Assembly (NCBI GenBank): GCA_029962745.1
Contig: CM057157.1
Location: forward strand, 32,655,828-32,719,827
DNA length: 64,000 nucleotides
Direction: 5' to 3'
Source of the DNA: Echinometra lucunter
Taxonomy: Eukaryota > Echinodermata > Echinoidea > Camarodonta > Echinometridae
In this document: piece by piece, positions 1 through 11,781 of the stretch
Numbering within the stretch: position 1 is the first letter of the stretch
Layout of the letters: each line of letters starts with the position of its first letter
Notes under the pieces: model-generated
Seen by the model: only the letters and a program-made list of their open reading frames with translations
Told to the model about the DNA's origin: nothing
Database searches by the model: none
Made by a program: the position numbers and the translations under genes

Positions 1-1270
1 TTTGAAAGAGTTTATTAAAATCTGTCAACCTACCAAGTTCAAATGCCATAAATTCTATGTAAGCTAATGTGTACTTGTTGTTTAGACTTTTCAAGATACT
101 GTCATTTGTGTGAGTTGGATCAATTAAAGCAATACCTTGAAAATAAAGTTTAAGGGCATCATATATATTGTTCTAGGATTCTATCGATGCACTGCTTCAT
201 GCCTTCATTGACAACCATCTGGTCTGTCCACTTCGCAGAATCTGGTGCTTTTCAATGTCCAGGAAGTCTTGGAATTCCTTAAATGCATCACATGGTTTTG
301 ATGAAAGACTGAAGTGTGAGTGAATGTTTCTACACAAATCCTCAAGCGATTTTGGAAGTTTCAATACTGCTTTTGAGGCACATAGGTGAATCAAATGACA
401 AGAGCACTTCACTGGTATGATCCATGGAAAATGTTCTGTCAGTAATTGTGACACAGAATGGTGAGCACCAAACATAACATTACATTTATCTAAACGGTAT
501 CCTGTCGAATTTCTCATTGGAATGCCCTTTTCTCTCAAACACTCAACAACGCACTGTGTAGATGGTATCGGCTTTGCCATCAGGCATACTGATGACATCA
601 ATTAATACATTATTCATTCTGAAGTTTGGCTTGTCAAAGAAAATTCCCATTACAGCCATCTGGCTTGTGGTTGATTTGTCTGTTGTCTCGTCAATTATCA
701 ATGAAAACTTGTTTTCCTTAAGTTGATCTACATGTATGCCTTCCTTGGCATAATGAAATCCCAAAACCTGGCGAATTGTATTTGTTACCTTTTGTTTTCC
801 AAGTGTGACATGTTTTAGTGTACAATCATTTGGGAAAAGACTTATAAGTAGTGCAAGTAAATTGTCTGAAAGTGAAATTGGAAGATTATTCTCCACAAGA
901 AAACTTGCAATCTTTATTTCCATTTTTGCAGCCGGTTCTAAGTATCTTGATGTCGAAAATGAAGAGTTTATTTTGGGTTGTGACTCTTCCAGATGGGCAT
1001 GCATTTTAGAAGCTTCCTGGTGTGACTTCGTCTCTGCATGTCGTATAAGTGATGTTTTTGCACAACTTATCTTTGTTCTACAGTATTTACAGTATGGGTA
1101 ACTTTTAAACCAGTTCCTTTTAACATCTAGCCAATTTGAGAAGCTGGGATCTGAAAGCCAATTATCACACAAAGTTTTTGTTCATACTTCGCTCTTTTCT
1201 TTGTTGTTGAAGAGGTTGAGGAAGATTTAGTAGAGGAAGCAGTACTAGTAGTAGTACATTGCTTGTCTTC
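1..1270 (-). pseudogene. broken hAT-type transposase (zinc finger plus DDE region), runs off left edge
   Basis: Read on the minus strand from about 1262. A Ser/Thr-rich leader ends in YEQKL; after a frame change follow a C2H2/BED-like zinc finger (CKYC...HAETKSH) and the block FSLIIDETTDKSTTSQMAV, seen in hAT-derived ZMYM/SCAND3-like transposases. A second frame change near 545-600 leads to HHSVSQLL, KCSCHLIHLCASKA and RSGQTRWLSM, typical of the hAT core. A third near 197-200 resumes with QCIDRILEQYIYDALKLYF and stays open to base 1. The order of motifs is correct for one transposase, so this is one copy interrupted at least three times. It could be a dead element, or a domesticated gene damaged by sequence errors like those in the nearby REXO2 exon. 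The C-terminal dimerisation region lies outside the window. Confidence 0.8.
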
Positions 1271-3287
1271 TGGTGTTGTTTCAGAATTTCCAAACCGAAC
1301 TGAAAATTCGCGACTTTGCGTTGTTGAAACGAATCCTACCTACCGAATCCGAATTTTGTTGCTTGATTCGGAAGATTCAGGAACTCCAGCATTCAGTTGA
1401 ACATATGTTTTTAAACATGATGGAGTTTAAGTAATTTCTACTTCTGTCGTGCGTTTTATTTTTAACATGACGAAGTTGATATAATTTCTCCTTCTATCGT
1501 CTGTTCATTTTCTAGGCATGACAGAGTTTTCAATAATTTTTACGTCCGTTTGAAACATAATAGAGTTTGAATCGAATCGAATCTGAATTTTTGTGATTCG
1601 TTGCAACACTATCGTCTTCACCTTGAACTTGAAGTCCTGGGGCTTCGCCGCAAGGCTCATCAATCATGACAATGTCGTGTCACTGTCAGCAGTAGATGTG
1701 AAATCATTCCTTTTATTTGTAGAATCACTGCATCCACACTTGCGCTTTATGAAGTTTGATCCATGTTTTCCGTGTTCAATATACTTTCAAAAATCACAGA
1801 ATGAGTTAAAAACTAACTACCAACATCAAAATAATTAAACCACTTCCAACAAGTTTTTTCAAACTGTTTCAACTGTCGCAGGAGTCCTGGCGACTCCTGC
1901 GCCTGTCACCACACGCCGCTAGCGCAAGGTTATCATTTTGCAAACGCACATGTCTGCATATTATGGCCGTCCGTGTGTATTGCGCGAGCGTGCCCGACGG
2001 GTAGTATGCATAAGAGAAAGGAAAAGTAGCCCAGTACAAAAGAATCTATAGTGCAACAGCCTGGCATGTACCCCTAAATAAACTTGGAATAGTAATCCTG
2101 AGGCATCTGTATCACGGTGTATGTTGTTTACGTGTACAGCGGTTTTGCTAGTCTGACATCCAGTCTTTTATTACGTGAGGAATTGCACATTTTTCAGATT
2201 TATTATCATTTTGTTATTTTTTAATTTTCCTTGGAATTTAATCAACTTCCTTGAATTCTACTCCATTTCCTTGGATTTCCTTAATATTCCTAGATATTCC
2301 TTGACTTTTTTCAGTTTTCCTTGTAATTCCTTGAATTTTTAAATTATAAAATTCCTTCTGGTGTCAAAAATTTCTTAGAATTTGCTAAAACAAGGACAAT
2401 TCCTTGAAAGTGGAAGCACTGCTGAATCATGTGTATGCAGGAATTTTTTCCTAGGCCTAACATTAGGGGCATTGGCGTAAATCCGGGGGGGGGGGGGGGG
2501 GGAGGGATGGGATATATATATCCCTCCCACTTATTTCGAGAGGGGGGATGACGTGTACAAATGTCCCCCCACTTCTTAAGGAAGAAATGATATTTTGATT
2601 ATTTCTGTAAAATTTGTGATAGTATGTCATAAACGACGATCATATTTTAGAATATCTATTTGAAATTGCGATTAAAACCAGAAAAGTGGTTATTTTTGGC
2701 TCCCTCGCTCTTCTCGCTTGCGAAATCAAAATGAAAATGCTTGAAATATTGAACTTGGAGGATGAAATTGTTGTATACTGCATACCCTGACATTCAGGTA
2801 GACAGCATCATTCTAGGCAATGTCATTTAATTTGCTGCCCTCTCTTGCTCTGAGCTGCTGAGCTCATGTGAGTACTGATGGTTGCATACCGTGCGCATTA
2901 ACAGCAGAATCGATATGCAATGACTCTTAGAGGGCTCGTTTTTTAAGGTTTGATCACCTAATTTTGCCATACTATTGGTAACTCGGCCTTGGGACGAGAT
3001 TAAGTACACAGAATGAGTGGCTTGATACATTATCATTTTCTAATAATATACATTCACCATCCATGTATGCCTCGTTCTGAAAACTGGTATGGATGTATAA
3101 CGTGGTGTTATTGTAATTCTGCAATTGTTCCGAAAAGAATTTCAATCTTCAAAGACTTAAGCCACCACACAATATATGATCCGTCTTCAATCTGATTATG
3201 GAAATATTTGTTAGAGCATCTGATACAAACATTCAAACATGTCATATCTTGATTCTTGATTCTGAATAGTCGTATGAATACTAAATC
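1271..3287. other. intergenic, no gene recognised
   Basis: No coding exon was recognised. The stretch contains a short perfect hairpin at 1877-1901 (CGCAGGAGTC / GACTCCTGCG), T-rich CCTTGAATT-like repeats at 2220-2350, and a G-run at about 2488-2502. The missing 5' exons of the REXO2-like gene could lie in the gap that follows or outside the window. Confidence 0.5.
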
Positions 3288-3787
3288 NNNNNNNNNNNNN
3301 NNNNNNNNNNNNNNNNNNNNNNNNNNNNNNNNNNNNNNNNNNNNNNNNNNNNNNNNNNNNNNNNNNNNNNNNNNNNNNNNNNNNNNNNNNNNNNNNNNNN
3401 NNNNNNNNNNNNNNNNNNNNNNNNNNNNNNNNNNNNNNNNNNNNNNNNNNNNNNNNNNNNNNNNNNNNNNNNNNNNNNNNNNNNNNNNNNNNNNNNNNNN
3501 NNNNNNNNNNNNNNNNNNNNNNNNNNNNNNNNNNNNNNNNNNNNNNNNNNNNNNNNNNNNNNNNNNNNNNNNNNNNNNNNNNNNNNNNNNNNNNNNNNNN
3601 NNNNNNNNNNNNNNNNNNNNNNNNNNNNNNNNNNNNNNNNNNNNNNNNNNNNNNNNNNNNNNNNNNNNNNNNNNNNNNNNNNNNNNNNNNNNNNNNNNNN
3701 NNNNNNNNNNNNNNNNNNNNNNNNNNNNNNNNNNNNNNNNNNNNNNNNNNNNNNNNNNNNNNNNNNNNNNNNNNNNNNNNNNNNNNN
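3288..3787. other. assembly gap of 500 N
   Basis: Exactly 500 undetermined bases. The round number suggests a placeholder or estimated gap. Any open frame drawn through it is meaningless. Confidence 0.99.
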
Positions 3788-4334
3788 CCAACCTTAAATT
3801 TTGTAGGCAAAGATTTTGTCCAATCCTGTGGACCTTTCTCAGCCGAAGTGATCACAAAAGTTGGCAAACAAAAAGTTAAAGGTATGGAATCCTCTTATAG
3901 CCCCATATGAAAACTCCAGGGAAGCCCCATCGCCCGCCTAATAAAACCGTTTTGAGGGCCTCCAGTTACAAATATATAACAACCCTGGTACAATTTCTTC
4001 CTTGCTGTCTTGTTTGGGGTACTAATGCAGATTGGTTAGGCATGGCTGCCACATGTAACAAGGGTCCCTTGGTTGGGTTTACTTATTCATAGTTATAGCA
4101 ATTGCACAGGCCATATTTGTAGACAGGGGGCCAGGCCCTACTTCAAGCCAGATCTCCAGTGCTTAGTCTTTGTGTGCAAATATAGCATGGTGATGAAAAT
4201 TCTAGATTTTCAAACACGAAATGCAGTTGTTGCAAACAAATTTGCCCTTCTGTAGTGTCCATGATAATATATCCAAGCTTCTAAAAGGTTCATTCAGCTT
4301 TTTTAACCACCATGAATCTGTTTTTCTTTCACAG

Positions 4335-4646
4335 GGACCAAACATCATCATCCACCAACCTGATTGAAATCCTTGATAAGATGAATGACTTGGTGTATAC
4401 CAACACCACCAAAGCAATCAAGGGTCTAGTGGATGCTGTCAAAGCCAGTAAAGATCACTCTCCAGCAGGCGGAGTATGAAATGCTTTCCTTCGTCAGGGA
4501 GCATACTTATTCCAAAACTCTGTTCCTCTAAGCAGGGGAACCAGTGTCCATGTGGACAAGACTTCCTAGTCAAGTACAATGCCACAATTCATGGATCACT
4601 TGCCATTACGGATTGTGGATGTCAGTACAGTCAAAGAGCTCTGCAG
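4335..4646 (+). CDS. REXO2: REXO2-like exon with about 15 indels
   Basis: Acceptor CTTTCACAG before 4335 and donor CTGCAG|GTACATG after 4646. Length is 312; removing 14 apparent extra bases and restoring one gives 299, which is 99 codons plus 2 bases. That fits the phase of the next exon and gives 100 residues with the shared Arg, the same length as my recollection of the human segment. Confidence 0.85.
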
Positions 4647-5626
4647 GTACATGTAATGGTGTTGAAAGTTTTTAAACATTTGTAGAAACAGTCTCATATT
4701 TGCACTAACCATTCGTAATCTATTTTTTTTCTAAATAAAAGAAACCAAAGAGGCAAATGGCTTATATGATCATATTTTGTTGATCTCTTTAAAAATCCCT
4801 CTCCATAGTGAAATAAAGTGGATCCATGATTGTATAGTTTAAAAACACCTTTATGTGTCCTAAGAGTAAAGATTAGCAATTTGCTGTCTCTTGAGCTCCT
4901 ATCTGTACTGGGCTATAAGTCGGGGTGGCAATACATATTTGGTTTGACCTCCCAAAATAGCAACAAAAAACTGATCGCAAGTCAGTATGAAATCATCCTA
5001 CAGTTGTAATTTTGATGTCTGTACTTGTTTGTTTGAGGATCTGATAATCAAAGATGACTGGTCATGATTTGTTCTAGTGGCTAGGTACAGTAACTTGGAA
5101 AATCAATATGACATCCAAAATGACTACCAAAAGATAAGTCTGTTATTGAGACATTTGGTGGCCAAAGAGCTGTATATAGTCCACATTTTTGATAATCTAT
5201 TTAATAATCGTTGACACAATTGTGCCATAAATCAGCTTTGGAACAGGGAGGCTTGGAAGAGTGTTAGGTAATGTTAATGGGTGATATACATGCAACACAT
5301 ACAATGTGGCCATCTTTCAGATATTGGTGCCATATTGGAAGCCACTTTGGACGCCATTAGATTTCCAAGTTTCCTGACCATCGTTACACATTCTAAGTTA
5401 TCACGTATGTCCCTGATATCAGAATGGATTATCATTTACTTGGCTACATACAATAGGGAGAAGTAAATCTTTCTATTCTCTCTTTCTCTCTTTCATTCTT
5501 ATCAGGAGGTGGTATCCCAAGGAATATGAGGCAGGTTACCAGAAGAAAGCATCTCATAGAGCTATGGGTGATATCAAAGAAAGTTTAGAAGAACTGCGAT
5601 ATTACCAGAGGGCAATCTTCAAGTAA
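4335..5626 (+). CDS. REXO2: oligoribonuclease, REXO2-like (3' part; frameshift-laden exon)
   Basis: DEDDh 3'-5' exonuclease of the oligoribonuclease family, which degrades very short RNA in mitochondria and cytosol. Two exons are visible. The first (4335-4646) reads GPNIIIHQPD, EILDKMND, WC, HH, SGLVDAVK, KITLQQAEYEMLSFVREHT, GNSVHVDK, FLVKY and MPQFMDHLPLRIVDVSTV in the right order. The reading frame must shift about every 20-30 bases to follow it. The second exon (5506-5626) is clean: RRWYPKEYEAGYQKKASHRAM then GDIKESLEELRYYQRAIFK and stop. The His and Asp of HRAMGD fit the last two DEDDh residues; GNSVHVD holds the middle Asp. The splice is GT-AG, phase 2, joining TGC AG to G AGG. Upstream exons with the first DE motif (VDLEMTGLD in the family) were not found and may sit in the gap. 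The intron argues against a processed pseudogene. Confidence 0.88.
5506..5626 (+). CDS. REXO2: REXO2-like terminal exon
   Basis: Acceptor CTTATCAG before 5506 behind a pyrimidine-rich tract; stop TAA at 5624-5626. It encodes the RRWYPKEYEA to AIFK C-terminus with the catalytic HRAMGD motif. It is uninterrupted. Confidence 0.92.
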
Positions 5627-7651
5627 CACCAAGTCATGTCTGTTATTACAAACTGTTGAATGACACATTCTGAATATACCTTAGGCTTATCAACAGGCAT
5701 GCCTTTATATCCTTGGTTCAAATTCAGTGAAATATCCTGTGCTCACATCCAGAAGTAGATGAAATCAGTAACAGAGAGTTGACACCCTTGGTCTTTATAT
5801 CCTTGGTCCAAATTCAGTCTTTGTCCTGTGCTCACATCCAGAAGTAGATGAAATCAGTAACAGAGAGTTGACACCCTTGGCCTTTTGACTCCTAGCAGAC
5901 AGTATATACAGCCTTTTCATCATCTCAGATGCTTGTTTCGCAGGACCACAGCAACTTTGCAGGTTGAAAATATTCATGACATTTATTACAGCCAGCCATC
6001 CATACCTTTGCAGGGGAGGGTTTGTCTTTGGTACTTTTACTTGGAAAGCCTCCTGCCTATGTTTCATATTTTAAGAACCAATGATGATATCCACTGATGA
6101 GAACATTATGCTTTGAATTACCCATTGATCCATATTACCTGGGTATTAAAGTCATTCACATCTGCTGTAGAAACTGAAATCAAAACTGTCTGGAGATTAT
6201 TTTGGGGCACATTTATGATGGATCTTAATAGGGTAATCTTCATCTTACTGGACTTGCGAGAGAATTCTGCCCCTCCCATTCTAAACAGACTTTTAGCAAG
6301 CCATAAAAAAACCAACCAAAAACATAGTAAATATGCCAGTCAGATAATGAATATGGGATACACATTGGGACTTTAGGAAGCCATAAAAACACCAACCAAA
6401 AACATAGTAAATATGCCAGTCAGATAACGAATGTGGGATACACATTGGGACTTTAGGAGGGGGAGCTGGCCTTTATTCTATCTGTTGACATTAATGATAA
6501 TTACATTAGTTGGAACAAAAATTTGGAAGGTAAGATCTTGAGTTATAAGCCATTGCAGGATGTGATGCTCCATTCTACTTAAAAATCAATATCTCATATA
6601 CAGATAAACTCACACAAGTAAATCAGATTAGACCAAGAAATTAGTTTCGACTTACGTGAATTTAGACTGTTTCACGAAAATCGAATTTTCATCCACTTAT
6701 GGGTAATTCCACAAAATATGGGACACAGAGCTCAACATTTGAAATCGCACTGTGTCCTGTCAATTCCAAATAAAAATCTGAAATTACTACAGGGTCTTCT
6801 TTTTGTTACAAATAAACATTTGAGATGAAAAAATTGCAATTCGACCTTCTTACGGAGAATAACATAAACAAACCGAAATTTGCAAATATGGGACTATGGT
6901 CAGGGAAATGTGCTTTAAATGCCTCTTATTCTTATATTTAGTCATTTTTCTCAGATTTTATTTCATCTAATTGATTTCAATGGATTACTTTAACAGATTT
7001 TGGGAAGTTGATGAGTGAAACACTAAAATGTGCAAAAACCTATGTTGAATTAAGCATAACGTCAGTTACCAACATGTCTTCAGTAAATTTTTCATGGCAC
7101 TAAAACAAATTATTCAAATGACTCATTATTTTGCACATCTCTTTCCAGGAACCTAGGTGTAATGTCAAATGAATTACATAATCCCTGCAAGTCTGAGACA
7201 TGAGATATATAAATTTGATTCTACACAATCATTTTCCATGTCTTTTTTTCGTAAAGTCAGTTACCGACACATTTTCGCTTGCTGTGTGATAAATACAGTT
7301 TGAGATAAAAACTGTCCATGTGTTTCTTCCCTATTATCAACTTATATATCTAAAGTAATTAAAAGCCAAAGCAAGTGTCATTCACAAATCTACAATATAA
7401 ACAATACCACTAGTACTCTATCTTGGTAACGTCAGTTACCGTGGAATTGCCCTTATAAGAAAAAGTCAATTTGTCTTTGCTTCCCTTGTTTTCATGCGGT
7501 TCAGATATGAAATTAATCTGTGTCCTGAACTATCATCAAAGTAAACTCAAGCAAAATATTTCTCATAGAAAAGGACATTGCATGTTGCTAATTTGATCAC
7601 ATTCTTCAAATAATTCAACTACCCTGTGAACATGTACATGTACCAGTATGT
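5627..7651. other. REXO2 3' flank with two local tandem duplications
   Basis: No gene seen. About 90 bases beginning CCTTGGTTCAAATTCAGT are duplicated in tandem at 5700-5885. About 81 bases beginning AGCCATAAAAA are duplicated at 6298-6460. The REXO2 3' UTR must begin here, but no poly(A) site could be chosen with confidence. Confidence 0.5.
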
Positions 7652-8297
7652 GACGATCTCTGTGTGTGCATATAACAGAGCATGTTACTCCCGAGAGTTG
7701 TGGGGGACAGCTGGCCCAGGCAATGCTTATATGACGATCTCTGTGTGTGCATATAACAGAGCATGTTACTCCCGAGAGTTGTAGGGGACAGCTGGCCCAG
7801 GCAATGCTTATATGACGATCTCTGTGTGTGCATATAACAGAGCATGTTACTCCCGAGAGTTGTAGGGGACAGCTGGCCCAGGCAATGCTTATATGACGAT
7901 CTCTGTGTGTGCATATAACAGAGCATGTTACTCCCGAGAGTTGTAGGGGACAGCTGGCCCAGGCAATGCTTATATGACGATCTCTGTGTGTGCATATAAC
8001 AGAGCATGTTACTCTCCGAGAGTTGTGGGGGACAGCTGGCCCAGGCAATGCTTATGTGACGATCTCTGTGTGTGCATATAACAGAGCATGTTACTTGCGA
8101 GAGTTGTGGGGGACAGCTGGCCCAGGCAATGCTTATGTGACGATCTCTGTGTGTGCATATAACAGAGCATGTTACTTCCCAAGAGTTGTGGGGGACAGCT
8201 GGCCCAGGCAATGCTTATATGACGATCTCTGTGTGTGCATATAACAGAGCATGTAACTCCTGAGAGTTGTAGGGGACAGCTGGCTCAGACAATGCTT
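7652..8297. repeat. 81-bp minisatellite, about 8 copies
   Basis: The word GACGATCTCTGTGTGTGCAT recurs at 7652, 7733, 7814, 7895, 7976, 8058, 8139 and 8221. The period is 81, or 82 where one base is inserted. Units are nearly identical, so homogenisation is recent. Because 81 is a multiple of three, long repetitive frames stay open on both strands; they have no other sign of coding. Confidence 0.95.
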
Positions 8298-9043
8298 ACT
8301 CACGACATGCTGAATGTGGATGTGAAATTGTTTGGCGTTGTGAGTGAGCATACTACATACTGAAACTGTGTCTTCACTCTGAGTGTACATTTAAATTCGA
8401 CTTAGATGATGAAATTAATAATACCCAATCAGGAAAATGGTTTTTCCCGATTGGGTCTGAATATTCTGTTCGACTTAGCCGAAATTCGACTTGGGAATGT
8501 CAGCTTAGTCACACATTTCTCATTAGGAATTAAACAGGAAAAATCAGAAATTTTTGTTGGTTTTGACTTACATGTACGTGAAATTCGACTCATTGTCAAT
8601 TATGTTTCTGAAACTTAGTGCGAAAATGAAATTCATAGGATTCTACTTTAAGTATTTTTTTTTCCTTCATGATAACTGGAACCTTAGATTACAGTCAACT
8701 CTGCCTAAGTCAAATTTCTTAGGACTGAAGAAAATGCTTCGACTTCCAAATGTTTTGTTTATCGGATTTTGCTTATAATCATTTCTAAATTTTAGTATGA
8801 TGTGTTTATTAGCCTTGTGAATGTAGTACAAGTTTTATTTTGAAGTCAGGCTTCCATTGTGCCCTACAGTGGAATGAAGTTTATTGCTTCTCATGTAGTG
8901 TTTTATAGGTATGTAGTACACTCTATATTTTTTATGTCCTTGCCTATCTAAGTTGTGACCTTACAGGGTTCTGAACATAACTTTTCCATGTGATATGTCA
9001 GCCTGACATACTGTTCATTTGCTAAGTTCATGAAATTTACTAT
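8298..9043. other. intergenic, nothing recognised
   Basis: AT-rich sequence with degenerate AAATTCGACTT words that recur several times between 8390 and 8740. No coding or RNA gene was recognised. Confidence 0.4.
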
Positions 9044-11781
9044 CTAAACACAAAACAAAAAATAAGTTCCCCCTAAAACATATCCCTGTATTTTTTCGAT
9101 CAGGAACCTTTGATGAAATCTGAATACAGAATCATGTAGCTACGCTCAGGGTTCTTGCCAGAAAAAAATCCAACATGTCAAGGACATGTGCTGCCACTCC
9201 TGAGGATGGGGGTGGGGAGGGGGGGAATTCCCCCTCCTGCACGCTCGCGAACCCCAGGATGGGAGCGTGACCCGAAGCGGAGACTTATAGGGAAGATACT
9301 TGCACCACTAGGAGCCCCGAAGCCCTAGATCAGTATATTAATACAAGATATGGGAGAGCAGGAGAGTGGAAATTAAGCTTGTGCATTAACACATATTTTT
9401 TTCTACCCATGTACACTTTTACCCATATAGATTGATACATGTGGTACCTGTTCAGAATTTATAAGCAATGTGTCACTGACCACATCAAGTGACCACATCA
9501 CATTCTCTCCCTCTTTCACTCTCTCTTCCTCTCTCTCTATCTTCCTATCTCTTTCTTTTCCATGTATGACCATGAGGGAATATCCTACTCATATTTTACA
9601 GCTTCTTTCAGCCTTCAACCTACATGTATTACCAATACCAACTGAGTTTAAGAGTACACTGTAGCTATTTAATGGGGAGTACACTGGTCTGTCCCTGGAT
9701 ACTTCACAGGCTTAGTGGAAATATATTGCCAAAATGTAAAAAAATATCTGGCACTTGTTTTTATTGTTAAGAATGTATACTCAATTTCTTTTTTTTTTCA
9801 CCCTTGTCGCCATGCATGTCGGGGCAATTTCACACATAGTTCTACTTTGTCTGAAATCCTGCACACATGGTATTGGAACCATGGGTGTGATGTACTGCCG
9901 AGAGCAATGGCTACACTTCTCAGCTACATTTCCTGGAAAATTCAGGGCAAACCCTTCAGTCACGCTTCAGTGAACACAACAAATATGCAAAATTGTCATT
10001 TTTGGAAGTTCACAAGCCTCGTGTCATGATTTTGATGCAATGATATCGGAACATACTTTAAGTTTTCTGCGTTTGAAGGCATGCAACATAGATTTTATTC
10101 GTTACCAAACATGCCAAATGAATTGTGCACCAAATTTCATGCTTGAGTGAGCAAGAGGTGAAAATGGCAAAAACTACAGTTTTGACATCTTTTGCATGGT
10201 GAAATTGATCAAATGTAGAGGAATTCATGTTTTGGAATGGTGTTTGCAACTTTTGCAATTGATACCTATCAATTCACTGTTGAATGAACACATAAAAACA
10301 AAATATCACTATGTTGAAATTATTGCCTTATTTCTGTGCACTAAAAATCTTATTGTAACATTTTTAGCATGTCTACATGACCGGTGTACATGTATCAATG
10401 ATCTCATGGCATTTAATTGAAAGTTCACGCTTTAATGAGCATGTGAGACTGGAAAAGTTCTTCTTTCACCTATCAATCAAAATTCAATTGCTTAATGTGG
10501 GTAACCATGATAAGTCTTCTTGGGGAGTTCGTCTGATTTGATTTTTGTCGAAATCCAGACCTCTTACGCTTCAGGGAGCAAATGAGACAAGAAAATTATG
10601 CAAATGAGGTGAAAGTTTAGGGCGTTGTCCCTGCTCCGTGCTGCATCGGATAGTTAATTTGGTGTAAAATCCTTTTAGTTAGTGACCTCAGGGAGATATG
10701 TGCCAAATTTCATGAAAAAACTCGCAGTAGATTGAATAGTAATCACCGACGAAAATGGGCCAGATTTCATGTTTTATTTCCCCTCCCATTGACACTATGT
10801 ACAATTAGGGAGCAGAAATTTAACAAAAGTGAAAGTTAGCTTCTTTTCACCGGTGATTGTCGTTCGTTCTACTGGGAGTTATTTCATGAAAATTAGCATA
10901 TATCTTCCGGAGGTCATTAACTATTAGGATCTTCCACCAAATTAAGTATCCGATGCGGCACGGAGCAGGGATTAACGCCCTAAACTTTTACTCATTTGCA
11001 TAATTTTCTTGTCTCTTTGGCTCACTGAAATGTAAGAGATGGGGATTTCGATGAAAATCAAATCAGAGGAACTCCCCAAGAAGACTTATGATTAACCACA
11101 TTAAGCAATTGAATTGTGGTCGACAGGTGAAAAAAGAGCTCTTCGAGTCCCACGTGCTCATTGAAGCGTGAACTTTCAATTGAATGCCATGAGATCATTG
11201 ATACATATACACCGGTCATATAAACATGCTGAATATGTTATCAATAAGATATTTAGTGTACAAAAATAAGGCAATAATTTCAACATGGTGATATTTTGTC
11301 TTTATTATGTGCTCATTCAACCGTGAATTGATGTATCAATCGCAAAAGTTACAACCACCCTTCCAAAGCATAAATTCATTCGCATTAATTCAAATTCACC
11401 ACGCAAAAGATGTCAAAACTGCAGTTTTTGCCATTTTCACCTCTTGCTCACTCAAGCATGAAATTTGGTGTACAACTCATTTGGCATGTTTGGTAACGAA
11501 TAAAATTTATGTTGCATGCCTTCAAATGCAGAAAACTTAAAGTATGTTCCGATATCACTGCATCAAAGTCATGACACGGGGCTTGTGAACTTTAAAAAAT
11601 GACAATTTGCATATTTGTCGTGTTCACTGAAGCGTGACTGAAGGGTTTGCCCTGAATTTCCCAGGAAATCTAGCTGAGAAGTGTAGCAACATGATTCTGT
11701 ATTCAGATTTCATCAAAGGTTCCTGATCGAAAAAATACAGGGATATGTTTCAGGGGGAACTTATTTTTTGTTTGTGTTTAG
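9044..11781. repeat. large imperfect inverted repeat (foldback), 2.7 kb
   Basis: The left arm begins CTAAACACAAAACAAAAA and the right arm ends TTTTTGTTTGTGTTTAG (11765-11781). Pairs checked: 9061-9136 with 11690-11765; 9905-10258 with 11340-11690; 10620-10745 with about 10855-10980. The arms diverge by roughly a tenth, so this is not a simple assembly duplication. The left arm holds about 765 extra bases (about 9141-9905) absent from the right arm. The spacer is about 10750-10850. It looks like a foldback transposon or an old inverted duplication; no transposase was recognised. Confidence 0.85.

Noticed and set aside
3108..3879. Open frames spanning 3288-3787 on both strands
   Set aside because: They consist of undetermined bases and only look open because N codons are not stops.
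4361..4476. Resemblance of the frame LDKMNDLVYTNTTKAIKGLV to the focal-adhesion-targeting domain of FAK/PYK2
   Set aside because: It arises only because the REXO2 frame shifts here. The neighbouring frames give REXO2 motifs in order on both sides and the splice phase fits REXO2.
4335..4646. Programmed ribosomal frameshifting in REXO2
   Set aside because: About fifteen shifts in 312 bases without a shared slippery site is not plausible; sequence error beside a gap explains it better.
7563..8390. Long repetitive proteins (CSVICTHRDRHISIAWASC units) on the minus strand
   Set aside because: The 81-bp period keeps frames open automatically on both strands; there is no start context, domain or splice signal.
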